64,000 nt of DNA from Tenacibaculum sp. L6 (GCF_028823685.1 NZ_JAPEHZ010000001.1:1-64000); one strand, 5' to 3'; positions 27,275 to 36,843 are shown, counted from the first letter of the stretch. The notes: generated by a model from the sequence alone, not told the origin. Translations and numbers: made by a program.

Positions 27275-28282
27275 ATGAGAAAAACTTTTTTTTGCGTTGA
27301 TGCACACACTTGTGGAAATCCTGTAAGAGTTGTTGCAGGTGGTGGCCCTAACTTAATTGGAGCCAATATGAGCGAAAAACGTCAACATTTTTTAAAAGAA
27401 TACGACTGGATTCGAAAAGGGTTAATGTTTGAACCTCGCGGACATGATATGATGAGCGGTTCAATCTTATTCCCTCCTCACAATCCCGAAAACGATTTTG
27501 CTATCTTATTTATTGAAACTTCTGGATGTTTACCCATGTGTGGTCATGGAACAATCGGAACCATTACCATCGCTATTGAAGAAGGATTGGTAACACCAAA
27601 AATTCCAGGGAAAATAAAAATGGAAGCTCCAGCAGGTTTGGTAGAAATAGAGTACCAACAAACAGGTAAAAAAGTAGATTGGGTTCGTTTAACCAATGTT
27701 AAAAGTTACTTAGCAGCCAAAGGTTTAACTGTAGATTGTCCTGAATTAGGAGAAATTACTTTTGATGTTTCTTATGGAGGAAACTACTATGCAATTGTAG
27801 ATCCACAAAAAAACTTCTCGGGAGTACACAGTTTTACTGCTTCTAAAATTATACAATACTCTCAAGTTGTACGAGGTCGAATCAATGAAAAATACCCGAA
27901 CATGTTTATTCATCCTGAAAATGATACTATCAGAGATGTAACTCATATGCTGTGGACAGGTAACCCTATTGATCCAACATCATCAGGTAGAAATGCTGTT
28001 TTTTATGGTGATAAAGCTATTGACAGAAGCCCATGTGGTACAGGAACCTCAGCTCGTTTAGCGCAACTATATGCTAAAGGGAAATTACAACTTGGCGAAG
28101 AATTTATTCACGAAAGTTTCATTGGAAGTAAGTTTATAGGTCGTGTTGAAAAAGAAACTACCTTAGATGGTAAACAAGCTATTATTCCGAGTATTCAAGG
28201 ATGGGCAAAAGTGTATGGATACAACACCATTGTTATTGATGATGAAGATGATCCATACGCACATGGTTTTCAAGTAATTTGA
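27275..28282 (+). CDS. 4-hydroxyproline 2-epimerase (proline racemase family)
   Basis: This 335-residue protein belongs to the proline racemase family. Both catalytic cysteines are present, in LPMCGHGTIG and RSPCGTGTSARL; a dehydratase relative would have Thr at the second position. It should convert trans-4-hydroxy-L-proline to cis-4-hydroxy-D-proline, the first catabolic step. Proline or 3-hydroxyproline specificity cannot be fully excluded. A repeat-rich spacer and a four-helix-bundle gene follow it. Confidence 0.9.
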   Translation: MRKTFFCVDAHTCGNPVRVVAGGGPNLIGANMSEKRQHFLKEYDWIRKGLMFEPRGHDMMSGSILFPPHNPENDFAILFIETSGCLPMCGHGTIGTITIAIEEGLVTPKIPGKIKMEAPAGLVEIEYQQTGKKVDWVRLTNVKSYLAAKGLTVDCPELGEITFDVSYGGNYYAIVDPQKNFSGVHSFTASKIIQYSQVVRGRINEKYPNMFIHPENDTIRDVTHMLWTGNPIDPTSSGRNAVFYGDKAIDRSPCGTGTSARLAQLYAKGKLQLGEEFIHESFIGSKFIGRVEKETTLDGKQAIIPSIQGWAKVYGYNTIVIDDEDDPYAHGFQVI

Positions 28283-28414
28283 TTCATTGATTCAATGAGT
28301 GAATGATTCAATGATAAAATGATTCGATGAGTTATAAAATGAGACATTAAACTCAAAAGTTAAATCATTAACTCATTTTATCATTAATTTAGTAAGTCAT
28401 TAATTAAAAGTGCT
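28283..28414. repeat. Simple ATTCA/TCATT repeat before the four-helix-bundle gene
   Basis: This 132-base spacer consists mostly of variants of GATTCAATGA and TCATTAACTCATT on both strands. Similar units (ACTCATTAATTCATTAACTAATT) occupy 28785-28815 after the four-helix-bundle gene. The flanking looks like part of an inserted unit. No gene is in it. Confidence 0.6.
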
Positions 28415-28777
28415 ATGAATAAATCGGATTTTATAGAAAGTATTAAAAATAGAACTAAACAATTAGCTGTGAATACTATTTTGCTTTATAACCAAATTCA
28501 AAAAACAGACGCTACAAGAGTAATAGGCAAACAATTAATTCGCTCAGTAACTTCTACCGCTGCAAATTATAGAGCTGCGTGTATTGCTCGTTCTCAAAAA
28601 GAATTCTTTGCAAAAATGTCAATAGTGTCTGAAGAAACTGACGAAACCTTGTTTTGGTTAGAACTATTACAAGATACAAAACTTGCTTCAGAAGAACAAT
28701 TAAAGCCTTTAATGATAGAAGCCTTAGAAATAGCTAAAATTGTTTCAAAAGCACGAAAAAATTCAAAAACCAATTAA
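28415..28777 (+). CDS. Four-helix-bundle protein (S23 / IVS family)
   Basis: This 120-residue protein has the S23/avd-like four-helix-bundle pattern: TKQLAVNTILLYNQIQ, then IGKQLIRSVTSTAANYRAA, and SEETDETLFWLELL. Relatives were first seen in intervening sequences of 23S rRNA genes and are common as isolated genes in Flavobacteriaceae; the function is unknown. It lies inside the hydroxyproline operon, flanked by simple repeats on both sides, and has no evident metabolic role there. Confidence 0.85.
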   Translation: MNKSDFIESIKNRTKQLAVNTILLYNQIQKTDATRVIGKQLIRSVTSTAANYRAACIARSQKEFFAKMSIVSEETDETLFWLELLQDTKLASEEQLKPLMIEALEIAKIVSKARKNSKTN

Positions 28778-28820
28778 CCACCAACTCATTAATTCATTAA
28801 CTAATTAAATCATTTGCTCA

Positions 28821-30068
28821 TTGAAACATTGTATAGTTATCGGCGGAGGAATCATCGGTTTATGTTCTGCATATTATTTACACAAAGAAGGGCACAAAGT
28901 TACTGTGATTGATAAATCTGATTTTTCATCAGGAGCTTCGCACGTAAATGCTGGGATTATTACTCCTAGTCATATTATTTCTTTAGCAGCTCCAGGAATG
29001 ATTAATAAAGGTATTAAATGGATGCTAAGTTCGACCAGCCCTTTTTCAATCAAACCTCGTTTAGAATACGATTTTTTACAATGGACATGGCTATTCAAAA
29101 AATCTGCAACACCCAAAAAAGTAGCTAGCTCTATCCCTGTTATTAAAAACATCAATCTGTTTAGTAGAGATTTGTATGAAGAATTAAAACAAGCTTCCAA
29201 CGATTTCGATTTTCATTACCAACACAAAGGTTTAATGATGTATTATAAAACCGATAAAATGGGTGAAGAAGAATGGAATATTGGGAAACTTGCTATAAAA
29301 GAAGGATTAAAAGTTGAACATCTTACAAAGGAAGAAATTCAAAAACTAGAACCTAATGTAGACTTGAACATTAAAGGCGCTGTATATTATCATTCTGATG
29401 CACATATGACTCCGAATGAATTTATGCTAAAAATGAAATCTTATTTAGAGGACAATGGTGTGACTTTCTTAGCAAACGAGGAGGTCATAGATTTTCAAAT
29501 TTCAGAAGGAAAAATAAAATCAATCAACACAAAAAACAATACTATTACAGCTGATGAGTTTGTGCTTACAACAGGATCTTGGACACAAAAACTAGCTAAA
29601 AAACTGGGAATAACCATTCCTGTACAAGCAGGAAAAGGCTATCGAATTAATGTAAAAAGAGAAACAGGCATTCACATTCCTGCCATTTTAACTGAAGCTA
29701 AAGTTGCTGTAACGCCTATGAATGGTTTTACGCGTTTTGGTGGTACTATGGAAATTGCTGGTATTAATAGTCAAATTAATACTAAAAGAGTTAATACTAT
29801 TGCGAATGCTGCTGAGAGTTATTATAACGGGCTACAAATTAATCAACAAGAAAGAAAGGATATAGAAAGTGGTTTACGCCCTTGTTCTCCTGATGGTTTA
29901 CCATATATTGGTAGACTTTCAAAAATTAAAAATGTGACAGTAGCTGCTGGTCATGCTATGATGGGATGGAGTTTAGGGCCTGCGACAGGTAAATTAGTTT
30001 CTGAAATTATTTCGCATAAAAAAACAAGTACAGATCTCACTCCTTTTCATGTTGAACGTTTTTCATAA
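28821..30068 (+). CDS. FAD-dependent D-hydroxyproline/D-amino-acid dehydrogenase
   Basis: This 415-residue DadA-like flavoprotein has the Rossmann motif VIGGGIIGLCSAYYL at its very N-terminus and the C-terminal GLRPCSPDGLPYIG and AAGHAMMGWSLGPATG motifs. In this operon it should oxidise cis-4-hydroxy-D-proline to 1-pyrroline-4-hydroxy-2-carboxylate. The only suitable start is TTG at 28821, which lies inside the repeat sequence; no in-frame ATG precedes the Rossmann strand. It ends at a strong bidirectional terminator. Confidence 0.88.
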   Translation: MKHCIVIGGGIIGLCSAYYLHKEGHKVTVIDKSDFSSGASHVNAGIITPSHIISLAAPGMINKGIKWMLSSTSPFSIKPRLEYDFLQWTWLFKKSATPKKVASSIPVIKNINLFSRDLYEELKQASNDFDFHYQHKGLMMYYKTDKMGEEEWNIGKLAIKEGLKVEHLTKEEIQKLEPNVDLNIKGAVYYHSDAHMTPNEFMLKMKSYLEDNGVTFLANEEVIDFQISEGKIKSINTKNNTITADEFVLTTGSWTQKLAKKLGITIPVQAGKGYRINVKRETGIHIPAILTEAKVAVTPMNGFTRFGGTMEIAGINSQINTKRVNTIANAAESYYNGLQINQQERKDIESGLRPCSPDGLPYIGRLSKIKNVTVAAGHAMMGWSLGPATGKLVSEIISHKKTSTDLTPFHVERFS

Positions 30069-30101
30069 AAAAACTCAAGAGCTACGAACTCTTGAGTTTT
30101 T
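30069..30101. terminator. Bidirectional terminator
   Basis: AAAACTCAAGAG and CTCTTGAGTTTT form a perfect 12-base-pair stem between the convergent D-hydroxyproline dehydrogenase and racemase genes, with A and T runs on each side. Confidence 0.85.
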
Positions 30102-30123
30102 AAAACAACAAAATAGCAGACAT

Positions 30124-31230
30124 TTACATGTCATCTTTATATACTTTATCAATAAATTTTGAGATTAACAATCTCGCAACTCCCATATAACTAGGTTTAA
30201 ATTTAATTTTATCACCTACTTTATATTTTACATTTCCTGATTTATCTTTATTAGTTCCAACATCAATTACTAACATATCAGAGGTAATCCCAACAAAAGA
30301 AATGTCTTTATCTGCTGCTTCAATATCACCTTTATCTACATCTAACAGACCAACATCTAAAATTGCTTTATACGATGTTTCTTGTACATTATTCTCATCA
30401 TAATCAGTCGTATGTCCAATATTCGCATCGTTAATAATACCGTCTGGCACTAGTTTTTTTTCTTTTAACTCAATAATGTTAGCATAAAACTCAAATGTTT
30501 CAGTGTGTAAGTTTTCAAACTGCTTATTTTCCAACGGACTCAATCCAAAGAATGCTGCCTCCCCAATTCTAAAGTGATTAATTTCTTTTGGTACTACCTT
30601 ATTTTCTATCAATGGTAAGGTTATGGAAGTTCCTCCTGAAACATATTTTAATTCTTTATTGAATTTTGCTGAAATCAGTTCTTTATACAATGATAACTGG
30701 AGTAATTTATCATACGTAGGTTCCACTCCATACATACATCCAAGGTTTGATCCAATACCGATCACATCAATATTCGATAGATTGAATACCTTTTCATAAA
30801 AGTCTATAATATCGTCTCTTCTAACACCTTCTCTTAACTCACCTAATTCAATCATAATAATGATTTGATGAACTTTATTTTGCTTTTTAGCTGCCTGATT
30901 TAAGGCTTCTATAGTAGATAATGAACTGTTCAAGGAAATATCTGCATATTCTACTACTTCATCTGCATAAACTTCTGCAGGAGGTTTTATATAAATAGTT
31001 CTTAAATCTGGATTTACAGCTCGTAAGTTTCGTAAACTTGTCAACCTTGAGTCTCCTACTGAGTTTATGTTCTTAATTACATCTTTAGTTAAGATCGTTT
31101 TCAAAAACGTTTTATCTCCTGAAAACACCTTTGTAACTAAACTCCACTCTATATTATTTGACTTAAAAAAGTCGCTTAAATCTTTTATATTCTGTTTTAT
31201 TCTTTCAGAATGTATTATTAATTCTGCCAT
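30124..31230 (-). CDS. Alanine/ornithine racemase-family PLP enzyme
   Basis: This 368-residue protein has the fold-type III PLP barrel of the ornithine-racemase (Orr)/YhfX group. The PLP lysine is in WSLVTKVFSGD, and GIGSNLGCMYG, YVSGGTSITLPL and FRIGEAAFFG are subgroup motifs. The substrate could be ornithine, alanine or another amino acid. It follows alr by 1 base and is the last gene of the symporter-amidohydrolase-racemase set. Confidence 0.83.
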   Translation of the reverse strand: MAELIIHSERIKQNIKDLSDFFKSNNIEWSLVTKVFSGDKTFLKTILTKDVIKNINSVGDSRLTSLRNLRAVNPDLRTIYIKPPAEVYADEVVEYADISLNSSLSTIEALNQAAKKQNKVHQIIIMIELGELREGVRRDDIIDFYEKVFNLSNIDVIGIGSNLGCMYGVEPTYDKLLQLSLYKELISAKFNKELKYVSGGTSITLPLIENKVVPKEINHFRIGEAAFFGLSPLENKQFENLHTETFEFYANIIELKEKKLVPDGIINDANIGHTTDYDENNVQETSYKAILDVGLLDVDKGDIEAADKDISFVGITSDMLVIDVGTNKDKSGNVKYKVGDKIKFKPSYMGVARLLISKFIDKVYKDDM

Positions 31231-31231
31231 C

Positions 31232-32386
31232 TTATTTTGTTATAATTCTTGGTAAATTATCTGGTAATTTAGTTAGTAACTCGTAATTGATTATCTGTAT
31301 GTAATCGTTAAATGACGATACTGTAATTTCTCTATCTCCTTGATCTCCTATTAACACAACTTCGTCTCCTTTCTCAACATTATCTGCATAAGTTACATCA
31401 ACTGCCATCATATTCATATTAACAGTTCCTATAATATTGTGTCTTTTTCCTCTAATTAAAACTTTTCCCCTGTTACTTAACGATCTGCTATATCCTGATG
31501 AATATCCTACTGGTACAATTGCTATTTTTATTTCATGGTTGGTAAAAAATGAGGTTCCGTAACCTACAAATTGACCTGATTTTACGGTCTTAACATCCAT
31601 TACTTGGGTTTTCCATGAGATAACCCTCTGTAGAGGAGATTCAAAAATTCTATGTTTATTTAAATAATGGACTAAAATTTCTTTTGTAGGAAAAAATCCA
31701 AACTGTAAAATCCCTATTCTCACCAAGTCAAATCTAGTTTTTGGATATCGAATACTCGCAGCAGAACTTGCCAAATGAAAATCAGGAGTTAAAAGTTCAT
31801 GCTGATTTATTTTGTTTATCGCCTTTCTAAACTTCTTTTGTTGATCGGTAATTCTTTTGTAGTTTGAAATACTTTCTGCTCCAGCCAAATGAGAACAAAT
31901 TCCTTTTACAACAAGGTACTCTAAATTTTCTTGAACATATGTAAGAACCTTAGCAATATCTTTTAAAACAAACCCCGTACGGTTCATTCCTGTTTCTATT
32001 TCTATATGAATTTTCGCTGGAATTTTAAGTTTTCTTGCTGCTTCAACAGCGACTTGTAACCTATCTATTTCAAAAACATAAAATTCAATGTTATTTTCAA
32101 CAGCCCATTCTATTTGACTGTTGTGAATCATTCCCATAATCATTATGGTTACGTCCTTTTGAGGCAATGCTTTCTTTACCTCATAAGCTTCATTAGCATC
32201 AGAGACGCTAAAATGTCGAACTCCATATTTATATGCTAAAGTGCAATACGTTCTAATTCCGTGACCGTAGGCATTTCCTTTTACTACAGAAGAAAATGTG
32301 ACTTCGTTACCTAAGTGATTTTTAATAAAATCAATGTTATTTTTAATTGCCGATTCGGAAATTTCTATAAAAGATGTGTGTGTCAT
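31232..32386 (-). CDS. alr: Alanine racemase
   Basis: This 384-residue enzyme has the PLP-binding VVKGNAYGHG motif near residue 35 and the second-base Tyr region VGYSSGYSRSLSNRG. It interconverts L- and D-alanine. The start ATG overlaps the end of the M20 gene by 4 bases, so it is translationally coupled with a catabolic-looking set rather than with cell-wall genes. A stand-alone murF-alr type copy may exist elsewhere. Confidence 0.9.
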   Translation of the reverse strand: MTHTSFIEISESAIKNNIDFIKNHLGNEVTFSSVVKGNAYGHGIRTYCTLAYKYGVRHFSVSDANEAYEVKKALPQKDVTIMIMGMIHNSQIEWAVENNIEFYVFEIDRLQVAVEAARKLKIPAKIHIEIETGMNRTGFVLKDIAKVLTYVQENLEYLVVKGICSHLAGAESISNYKRITDQQKKFRKAINKINQHELLTPDFHLASSAASIRYPKTRFDLVRIGILQFGFFPTKEILVHYLNKHRIFESPLQRVISWKTQVMDVKTVKSGQFVGYGTSFFTNHEIKIAIVPVGYSSGYSRSLSNRGKVLIRGKRHNIIGTVNMNMMAVDVTYADNVEKGDEVVLIGDQGDREITVSSFNDYIQIINYELLTKLPDNLPRIITK

Positions 32387-33522
32387 GAGTCTAATACCTC
32401 CTTTGCTATGCTATAAAATAATTGAACGCCTGTCATAGTTATATCGTCTGGGAAATCATAATCTGGATTGTGTAAAGCAGGTGTATCTTCTCCTGCTCCT
32501 AATCCAAACATGGCTCCTTTATATTTTTGAGTAAACAACCCGAAATCTTCCCCCCATTTAAACGGAGTTTTAATTTCATTTATTGATACGTTTTGCTTCT
32601 CTGCTGATTTTTTTATAATTGAAACTGCTTTTTCATTATTTATATTTGAGTAAAACTCTTCAAACCAAGAAGTTTTAATTTTTAATGAATGTTCTAATTC
32701 TAGTTGATTTAGAAGTTGCTCTAGCTTCTCTTTCTTTTCCTCAATCAGTTTCGTGTTCCAACTTCTTAACGTAAAATGAACTTCTCCATACCCCGCTGAA
32801 ATTCCATAGGCTTTTTCACCCATAGTTACATAAACAGGAGTTATCAAAATAAAATCGGACGATTTTGGCACATTTTTACTTTCTTTTTCAGCAAAGATTA
32901 AGATTGTAGCAATCGCATTGGCTGGATTTTGTCCTTTTTCAGGCTCTGCAGCATGCGCTGTTTTTCCATTAAATTGAATTGCTACACTTTTTACATTGCT
33001 TGTAAATGTTTCACTTTTCACCACTACCTTATTTTTTGTAAAACCTGGTAAATTATGTAAGGCAAAAGCAAAATCTATGTTTATATTTTTGAAAAAAGGG
33101 TCATTTAAGACCTTTTCTGCTCCTTTTCCATTTTCTTCTGAAGGTTGAAAAATCAACAATACTTTTCCTTTCTCAATTGGGAATTTTGTTAACATATTTG
33201 CTACTCCAAGTAGTATAGTTGTATGTCCATCATGCCCACACTTGTGAGAAATTCCTTTGTTTTGTGATTGATGTTGAAACGTATTTACTTCTTGAATAGG
33301 TAACGCATCAATATCAGCACGTAACATGATGGTTTTACCATTTTCTTTTCCTTCAAAAACAGCTACTAATCCTGTTTCGGCAACTTCAACAATTGTGCAT
33401 GAAGCATTTTTGGTTAAAAATGCCTTTATCTTTTTTTGAGTTTCATATTCTTCTCCTGAGATTTCTGGATGTTGATGTAACTCTTTTCTAACTTTTTCTA
33501 AACTCTTTTGTAAGGCTTCCAC
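32383..33522 (-). CDS. M20-family amidohydrolase
   Basis: This 379-residue metallohydrolase belongs to the IAA-amino-acid hydrolase/hippuricase/N-acyl-amino-acid amidohydrolase branch of M20. Metal-binding elements include HKCGHDGHTT and FQPSEENGKGAE; RADIDALP is also characteristic. It should release an amino acid from an N-acyl or small peptide-like substrate. It shares one base with the symporter stop and overlaps alr, showing a tight operon. Confidence 0.88.
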   Translation of the reverse strand: MEALQKSLEKVRKELHQHPEISGEEYETQKKIKAFLTKNASCTIVEVAETGLVAVFEGKENGKTIMLRADIDALPIQEVNTFQHQSQNKGISHKCGHDGHTTILLGVANMLTKFPIEKGKVLLIFQPSEENGKGAEKVLNDPFFKNINIDFAFALHNLPGFTKNKVVVKSETFTSNVKSVAIQFNGKTAHAAEPEKGQNPANAIATILIFAEKESKNVPKSSDFILITPVYVTMGEKAYGISAGYGEVHFTLRSWNTKLIEEKKEKLEQLLNQLELEHSLKIKTSWFEEFYSNINNEKAVSIIKKSAEKQNVSINEIKTPFKWGEDFGLFTQKYKGAMFGLGAGEDTPALHNPDYDFPDDITMTGVQLFYSIAKEVLDS

Positions 33523-34943
33523 TACTTTTCTTTTCTAGTAAATTGAATTATAGAAAACACCAAAGCTGATAATGTAATTCCGAAGAAATTAGCATCTAAA
33601 CCGAATGGTAATTTCACCTCTAAGATAATTAATATTAAAGTAGTAAGTCCACCAAAAATCATAGCATAAAAAGCAGCTGTTGATGATGGTTTTTTTAGCA
33701 CTAACGTTCCTAAAACAGGTACTAATAAGCCAGATACCATAAAGGCATATGAATACAGCATCAACTCTAATACATTTTGCATCATTGTTGCTAACAGTAT
33801 AGCTACGCCTCCAATTATAAATGTAATAATTTGCGAATTTTTTATGCTGATACTTTTCTTAAAATACCCAAAAATATCCGTTGTTAAATTTCCTGACGCT
33901 GCCATTAAACAACTATCTGCAGTTGACATAATTGCTGAAAAATAAGCTGACATCATCAACCCCATTAAACCTATTGGTAAAATACTTCTTAATAATAAAG
34001 GTAAACCTAATTCTGCATCCATTTCTGTACCTGGCGCATATCCTATTGACGAAAACATTCCTTGTTCAAAAGCAACTCTAGAAAATAATCCTAAAGCTAC
34101 TCCCATAAAAGCCATAATTGGATATTCAAATAACCCAGCTATTTTCCATGCTTTTCTAGCTGTTTTTTCGTCTTTACAAGCGTAAATTCGTTGATACAAG
34201 GTCATTCCTACAAACCAAATAGGCACAATAGTAATAACCCAGTTAAACATATCAATAAACGTTATGTTTGATAATGATAAAAAGCTTGCCGGCAAAGTTT
34301 CTTTGATAGCTGTCCAACCCCCAATTTCGATAAAACCAATTGGAATTCCTATACCAATCAATCCTACCATTAAAATTATCCATTGAATGGTATCAGTATA
34401 AATTACTGCTTTAATTCCACCAATAACAGTGTACACCACCGCTATAACTCCCATGATTAAAACCGCATTGGTTATAGAGATTGACGGAAAGGTAGCTGAT
34501 GCTAATTTTGCTCCTGCTAATATTTGTGAGCTTGTAAAACCTATATACCCTATAAGAGAAATGATTCCTGCAATTAAGGCCACTTTTACATTATAATGGT
34601 GCGCTAAGGATTGTGGAAATGTTAAAAAATGATGTTTTTTCGCTATCGGATATACTTTTGGGATTAAAAAAACGGCACTTATCCAAGCACCTAACAATCC
34701 TGTAAAAAGCATCCAACTACCGGAGAGTCCCATTAAAAAACCAAGACCTCCTAAACCGATAGAAAAACCTCCACCAACATCAGTTGCCACAACGGACAAC
34801 CCAATATGGCTTGCAGACATGTTTCTTCCTCCTACATAGTAATCGTCTTTTGATTTGTTTTTATTCATGAAGTATACCCCTACTCCAAGCATAAAAATTA
34901 AATAGGTAATGAATATGATTAGATCAATAAAATGTATATCCAT
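33522..34943 (-). CDS. Sodium:solute symporter
   Basis: This 473-residue protein has about 13 hydrophobic membrane segments and the SSS-family pattern (DDYYVGGRNMSASHIGLS near the N-terminus, then ADSCLMAASGNLTTDI). It should import a solute with Na+. In this set it probably brings in the substrate of the M20 amidohydrolase or a racemised amino acid. It begins 4 bases after rpsU ends. Confidence 0.9.
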   Translation of the reverse strand: MDIHFIDLIIFITYLIFMLGVGVYFMNKNKSKDDYYVGGRNMSASHIGLSVVATDVGGGFSIGLGGLGFLMGLSGSWMLFTGLLGAWISAVFLIPKVYPIAKKHHFLTFPQSLAHHYNVKVALIAGIISLIGYIGFTSSQILAGAKLASATFPSISITNAVLIMGVIAVVYTVIGGIKAVIYTDTIQWIILMVGLIGIGIPIGFIEIGGWTAIKETLPASFLSLSNITFIDMFNWVITIVPIWFVGMTLYQRIYACKDEKTARKAWKIAGLFEYPIMAFMGVALGLFSRVAFEQGMFSSIGYAPGTEMDAELGLPLLLRSILPIGLMGLMMSAYFSAIMSTADSCLMAASGNLTTDIFGYFKKSISIKNSQIITFIIGGVAILLATMMQNVLELMLYSYAFMVSGLLVPVLGTLVLKKPSSTAAFYAMIFGGLTTLILIILEVKLPFGLDANFFGITLSALVFSIIQFTRKEK

Positions 34944-34947
34944 AAAA

Positions 34948-35142
34948 TTATTTTTCTTGATCTAGCAAAAACCGTTGTTTATATTGAGCTTTCTTTAACT
35001 GAGCTCTTTTACTTACTGATGGTTTTGTATATTCTTTTCTTTCTCTTATTTCTTGCAATACCTTTGTGTTTCTGTATTTTCTTTTATATCTTTTAATGGC
35101 TCTATCAATATTCTCGCCTTCTTTTACTGGTATTATTAACAT
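34948..35142 (-). CDS. rpsU: 30S ribosomal protein bS21
   Basis: This 64-residue basic protein (MLIIPVKEGENIDRAIKRYK) is bS21, a small-subunit protein near the anti-Shine-Dalgarno region. In Flavobacterium bS21 helps sequester the 16S rRNA tail, explaining the weak use of Shine-Dalgarno sites in the group. The upstream leader here (AATACACAATATAT) has no Shine-Dalgarno sequence. It lies between rpoD and the symporter gene. Confidence 0.95.
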   Translation of the reverse strand: MLIIPVKEGENIDRAIKRYKRKYRNTKVLQEIRERKEYTKPSVSKRAQLKKAQYKQRFLLDQEK

Positions 35143-35178
35143 ATATATTGTGTATTTTTAATTAGTACTTTGATTCAA

Positions 35179-36042
35179 TTACCCCAAGTATGTTTGTAAT
35201 ACTTTAGTTCTTGATCTTTGTTTTAATCTTCTGATTCCTTTCTCTTTAATTTGACGTACGCGTTCTCTTGTTAAATCGAATGTTTCTCCTATTTCTGTCA
35301 AACTCATAGGTCTGTAATTCTCTAATCCATAAAATAATTTTATGATGTCAGATTCTCTTGGAGATAGTGTTTCTAAGCTTCTGCTAATCTCTAATTGCAA
35401 TGATTCTTGCATTAGCTCTTTATCTGGCTTAGGAGCTTCTGAAGCTCTTATTACATCATATAAATTAGAAGTTTCTCCTTCTTTTAAAGGAGCATCCATA
35501 GAAACATGTCGTCCTGAGTTTTTCATAGATTGTTTCACGTCAGAAACAGTCATATCTAACACCTTAGCAATTTCTTCGGGCGTTGGCATACGCTCATTAC
35601 TTTGTTCTAATTTAGATACAGCTTTATTTATTTTACTGATGCTTCCAATCTTATTAAGCGGTAATCTTACCACACGTGACTGTTCTGCCAATGCTTGTAA
35701 AATTGATTGACGTATCCACCACACTGCATAGGATATGAACTTAAACCCACGAGTTTCATCAAAACGTCTTGCTGCCTTTACCAAACCTATATTTCCTTCG
35801 TTAATCAAGTCAGAAAGACGTAAACCTTGATTTTGGTACTGTTTAGCTACCGAAACAACGAATCGTAAATTTGCATTTACCAATGTTTCCAAGGCTCTTT
35901 GGTCTCCTGTCTTGATTCTTTGAGCTAATTCAACTTCTTCATCAGCAGTAATCAAGTCAATTTTCCCTATCTCTTGTAAGTATTTTTCAATAGATTTTGA
36001 TTCTCTATTGGTAACTTGTTTTGTTATTTTTAACTGTCTCAT
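35179..36042 (-). CDS. rpoD: Primary RNA polymerase sigma factor, RpoD/SigA
   Basis: This 287-residue sigma-70 factor has region 1.2 ([20 protein letters not shown]), region 2 ([40 protein letters not shown] split by its length), region 3 and region 4 ([18 protein letters not shown]). It lacks the long region 1.1 of proteobacterial RpoD, as is usual in Bacteroidota. It recognises the TTTG/TAnnTTTG promoters noted in this window. It follows the GNAT gene by 1 base and precedes rpsU by 36 bases. Confidence 0.96.
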   Translation of the reverse strand: MRQLKITKQVTNRESKSIEKYLQEIGKIDLITADEEVELAQRIKTGDQRALETLVNANLRFVVSVAKQYQNQGLRLSDLINEGNIGLVKAARRFDETRGFKFISYAVWWIRQSILQALAEQSRVVRLPLNKIGSISKINKAVSKLEQSNERMPTPEEIAKVLDMTVSDVKQSMKNSGRHVSMDAPLKEGETSNLYDVIRASEAPKPDKELMQESLQLEISRSLETLSPRESDIIKLFYGLENYRPMSLTEIGETFDLTRERVRQIKEKGIRRLKQRSRTKVLQTYLG

Positions 36043-36043
36043 A

Positions 36044-36481
36044 TTATCGTTTTAGTCTCATTTCTAAATACGGAGTCGTAAACCCAAGCTTCTCATATAA
36101 AAACTTGGCTGGATTATCTTTTTCTACGTGTAAAGCAATATCTCCCTTACAATTATCGATAGCATGCTGCATTATCTTTTTACCGATTCCTTTTCCTCTA
36201 TAATCTTTATGAGTAGCGATATAAACCAAGATATTTTCAGGTATGTATTCGTCCATTCCTGTTTTATTTATCACTACCGCTCCTACAATTTCATTTTTAT
36301 CTTCTATGGTAAACACATAACCTCCTAATCCTGTTCTTTCTTTAGCCGCATAATCAATCGCTTTGCGAATGGCTGTTTTTTCATCTCCATAGTTTTCAAG
36401 ATGTGTATATAAAAAATTAGTTACTCTTTCCATTTCAAGAGGAGTAATACGATTGAAGGCATCGTAAGTGTGTACTGTCAT
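36044..36481 (-). CDS. GNAT-family N-acetyltransferase
   Basis: This 145-residue protein has the GNAT fold, with acetyl-CoA-binding motif [17 protein letters not shown] at residues about 90-107. The substrate is unknown. It starts the GNAT-rpoD-rpsU set and is separated from rpoD by 1 base, so the sigma factor may be translated from the same message. Confidence 0.88.
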   Translation of the reverse strand: MTVHTYDAFNRITPLEMERVTNFLYTHLENYGDEKTAIRKAIDYAAKERTGLGGYVFTIEDKNEIVGAVVINKTGMDEYIPENILVYIATHKDYRGKGIGKKIMQHAIDNCKGDIALHVEKDNPAKFLYEKLGFTTPYLEMRLKR

Positions 36482-36735
36482 AATTTGATTTTTATAAATA
36501 GGCTTTAGATTAAACGATAAATAACTTCAGTACTATTTATTGAAGTTTTTAAACATTGTGTTACCTATTTGGGGTTTATTATTTATTAGCGCAGTATATA
36601 CTTTTGCGAAAAGTGTACGAATATGTCAAAAAAACTACTCGTAAGAACCGAATATTTTACAGTACTATCAATTTAAATAGAACTTAAAATAATGTAAATA
36701 CGTTTGAAGTCTTTTCCTTTTAGAAAAGCAATAAA

Positions 36736-36837
36736 TTAGAATCCTGGTGGAATAAACTTGTCCGACTGGTTTCGGAACACAAGGAAGTTGAATGTAAAAA
36801 CTCGTTGATTTTTTTTCTCGTGTGTAGTATCTACCAT
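36736..36837 (-). CDS. Possible 33-residue leaderless small protein
   Basis: The frame starts MVDTTHEKKNQRVFTF and ends DKFIPPGF. Its ATG lies 6 bases after the G of a consensus -7 element, so its transcript would be leaderless. Its GC content is visibly higher than the surrounding spacer, which suggests selection. No family is recognised. The same stretch contains a short hairpin (CCGA...TCGG), so a structured small RNA is an alternative. Confidence 0.4.
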   Translation of the reverse strand: MVDTTHEKKNQRVFTFNFLVFRNQSDKFIPPGF

Positions 36838-36843
36838 ATCGTA

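Noticed and set aside
30124-31230. Second gene for a cell-wall alanine racemase
   Set aside because: Its motifs (YVSGGTS, FRIGEAAFFG) fit the ornithine-racemase group rather than canonical Alr.
34948-35180. Shine-Dalgarno-based autoregulation of rpsU
   Set aside because: The leader before the rpsU ATG has no GGAGG-like sequence.
36623-36676. 17-codon frame after the plus-strand -7 element
   Set aside because: It is too short to separate from chance and has no recognisable feature.
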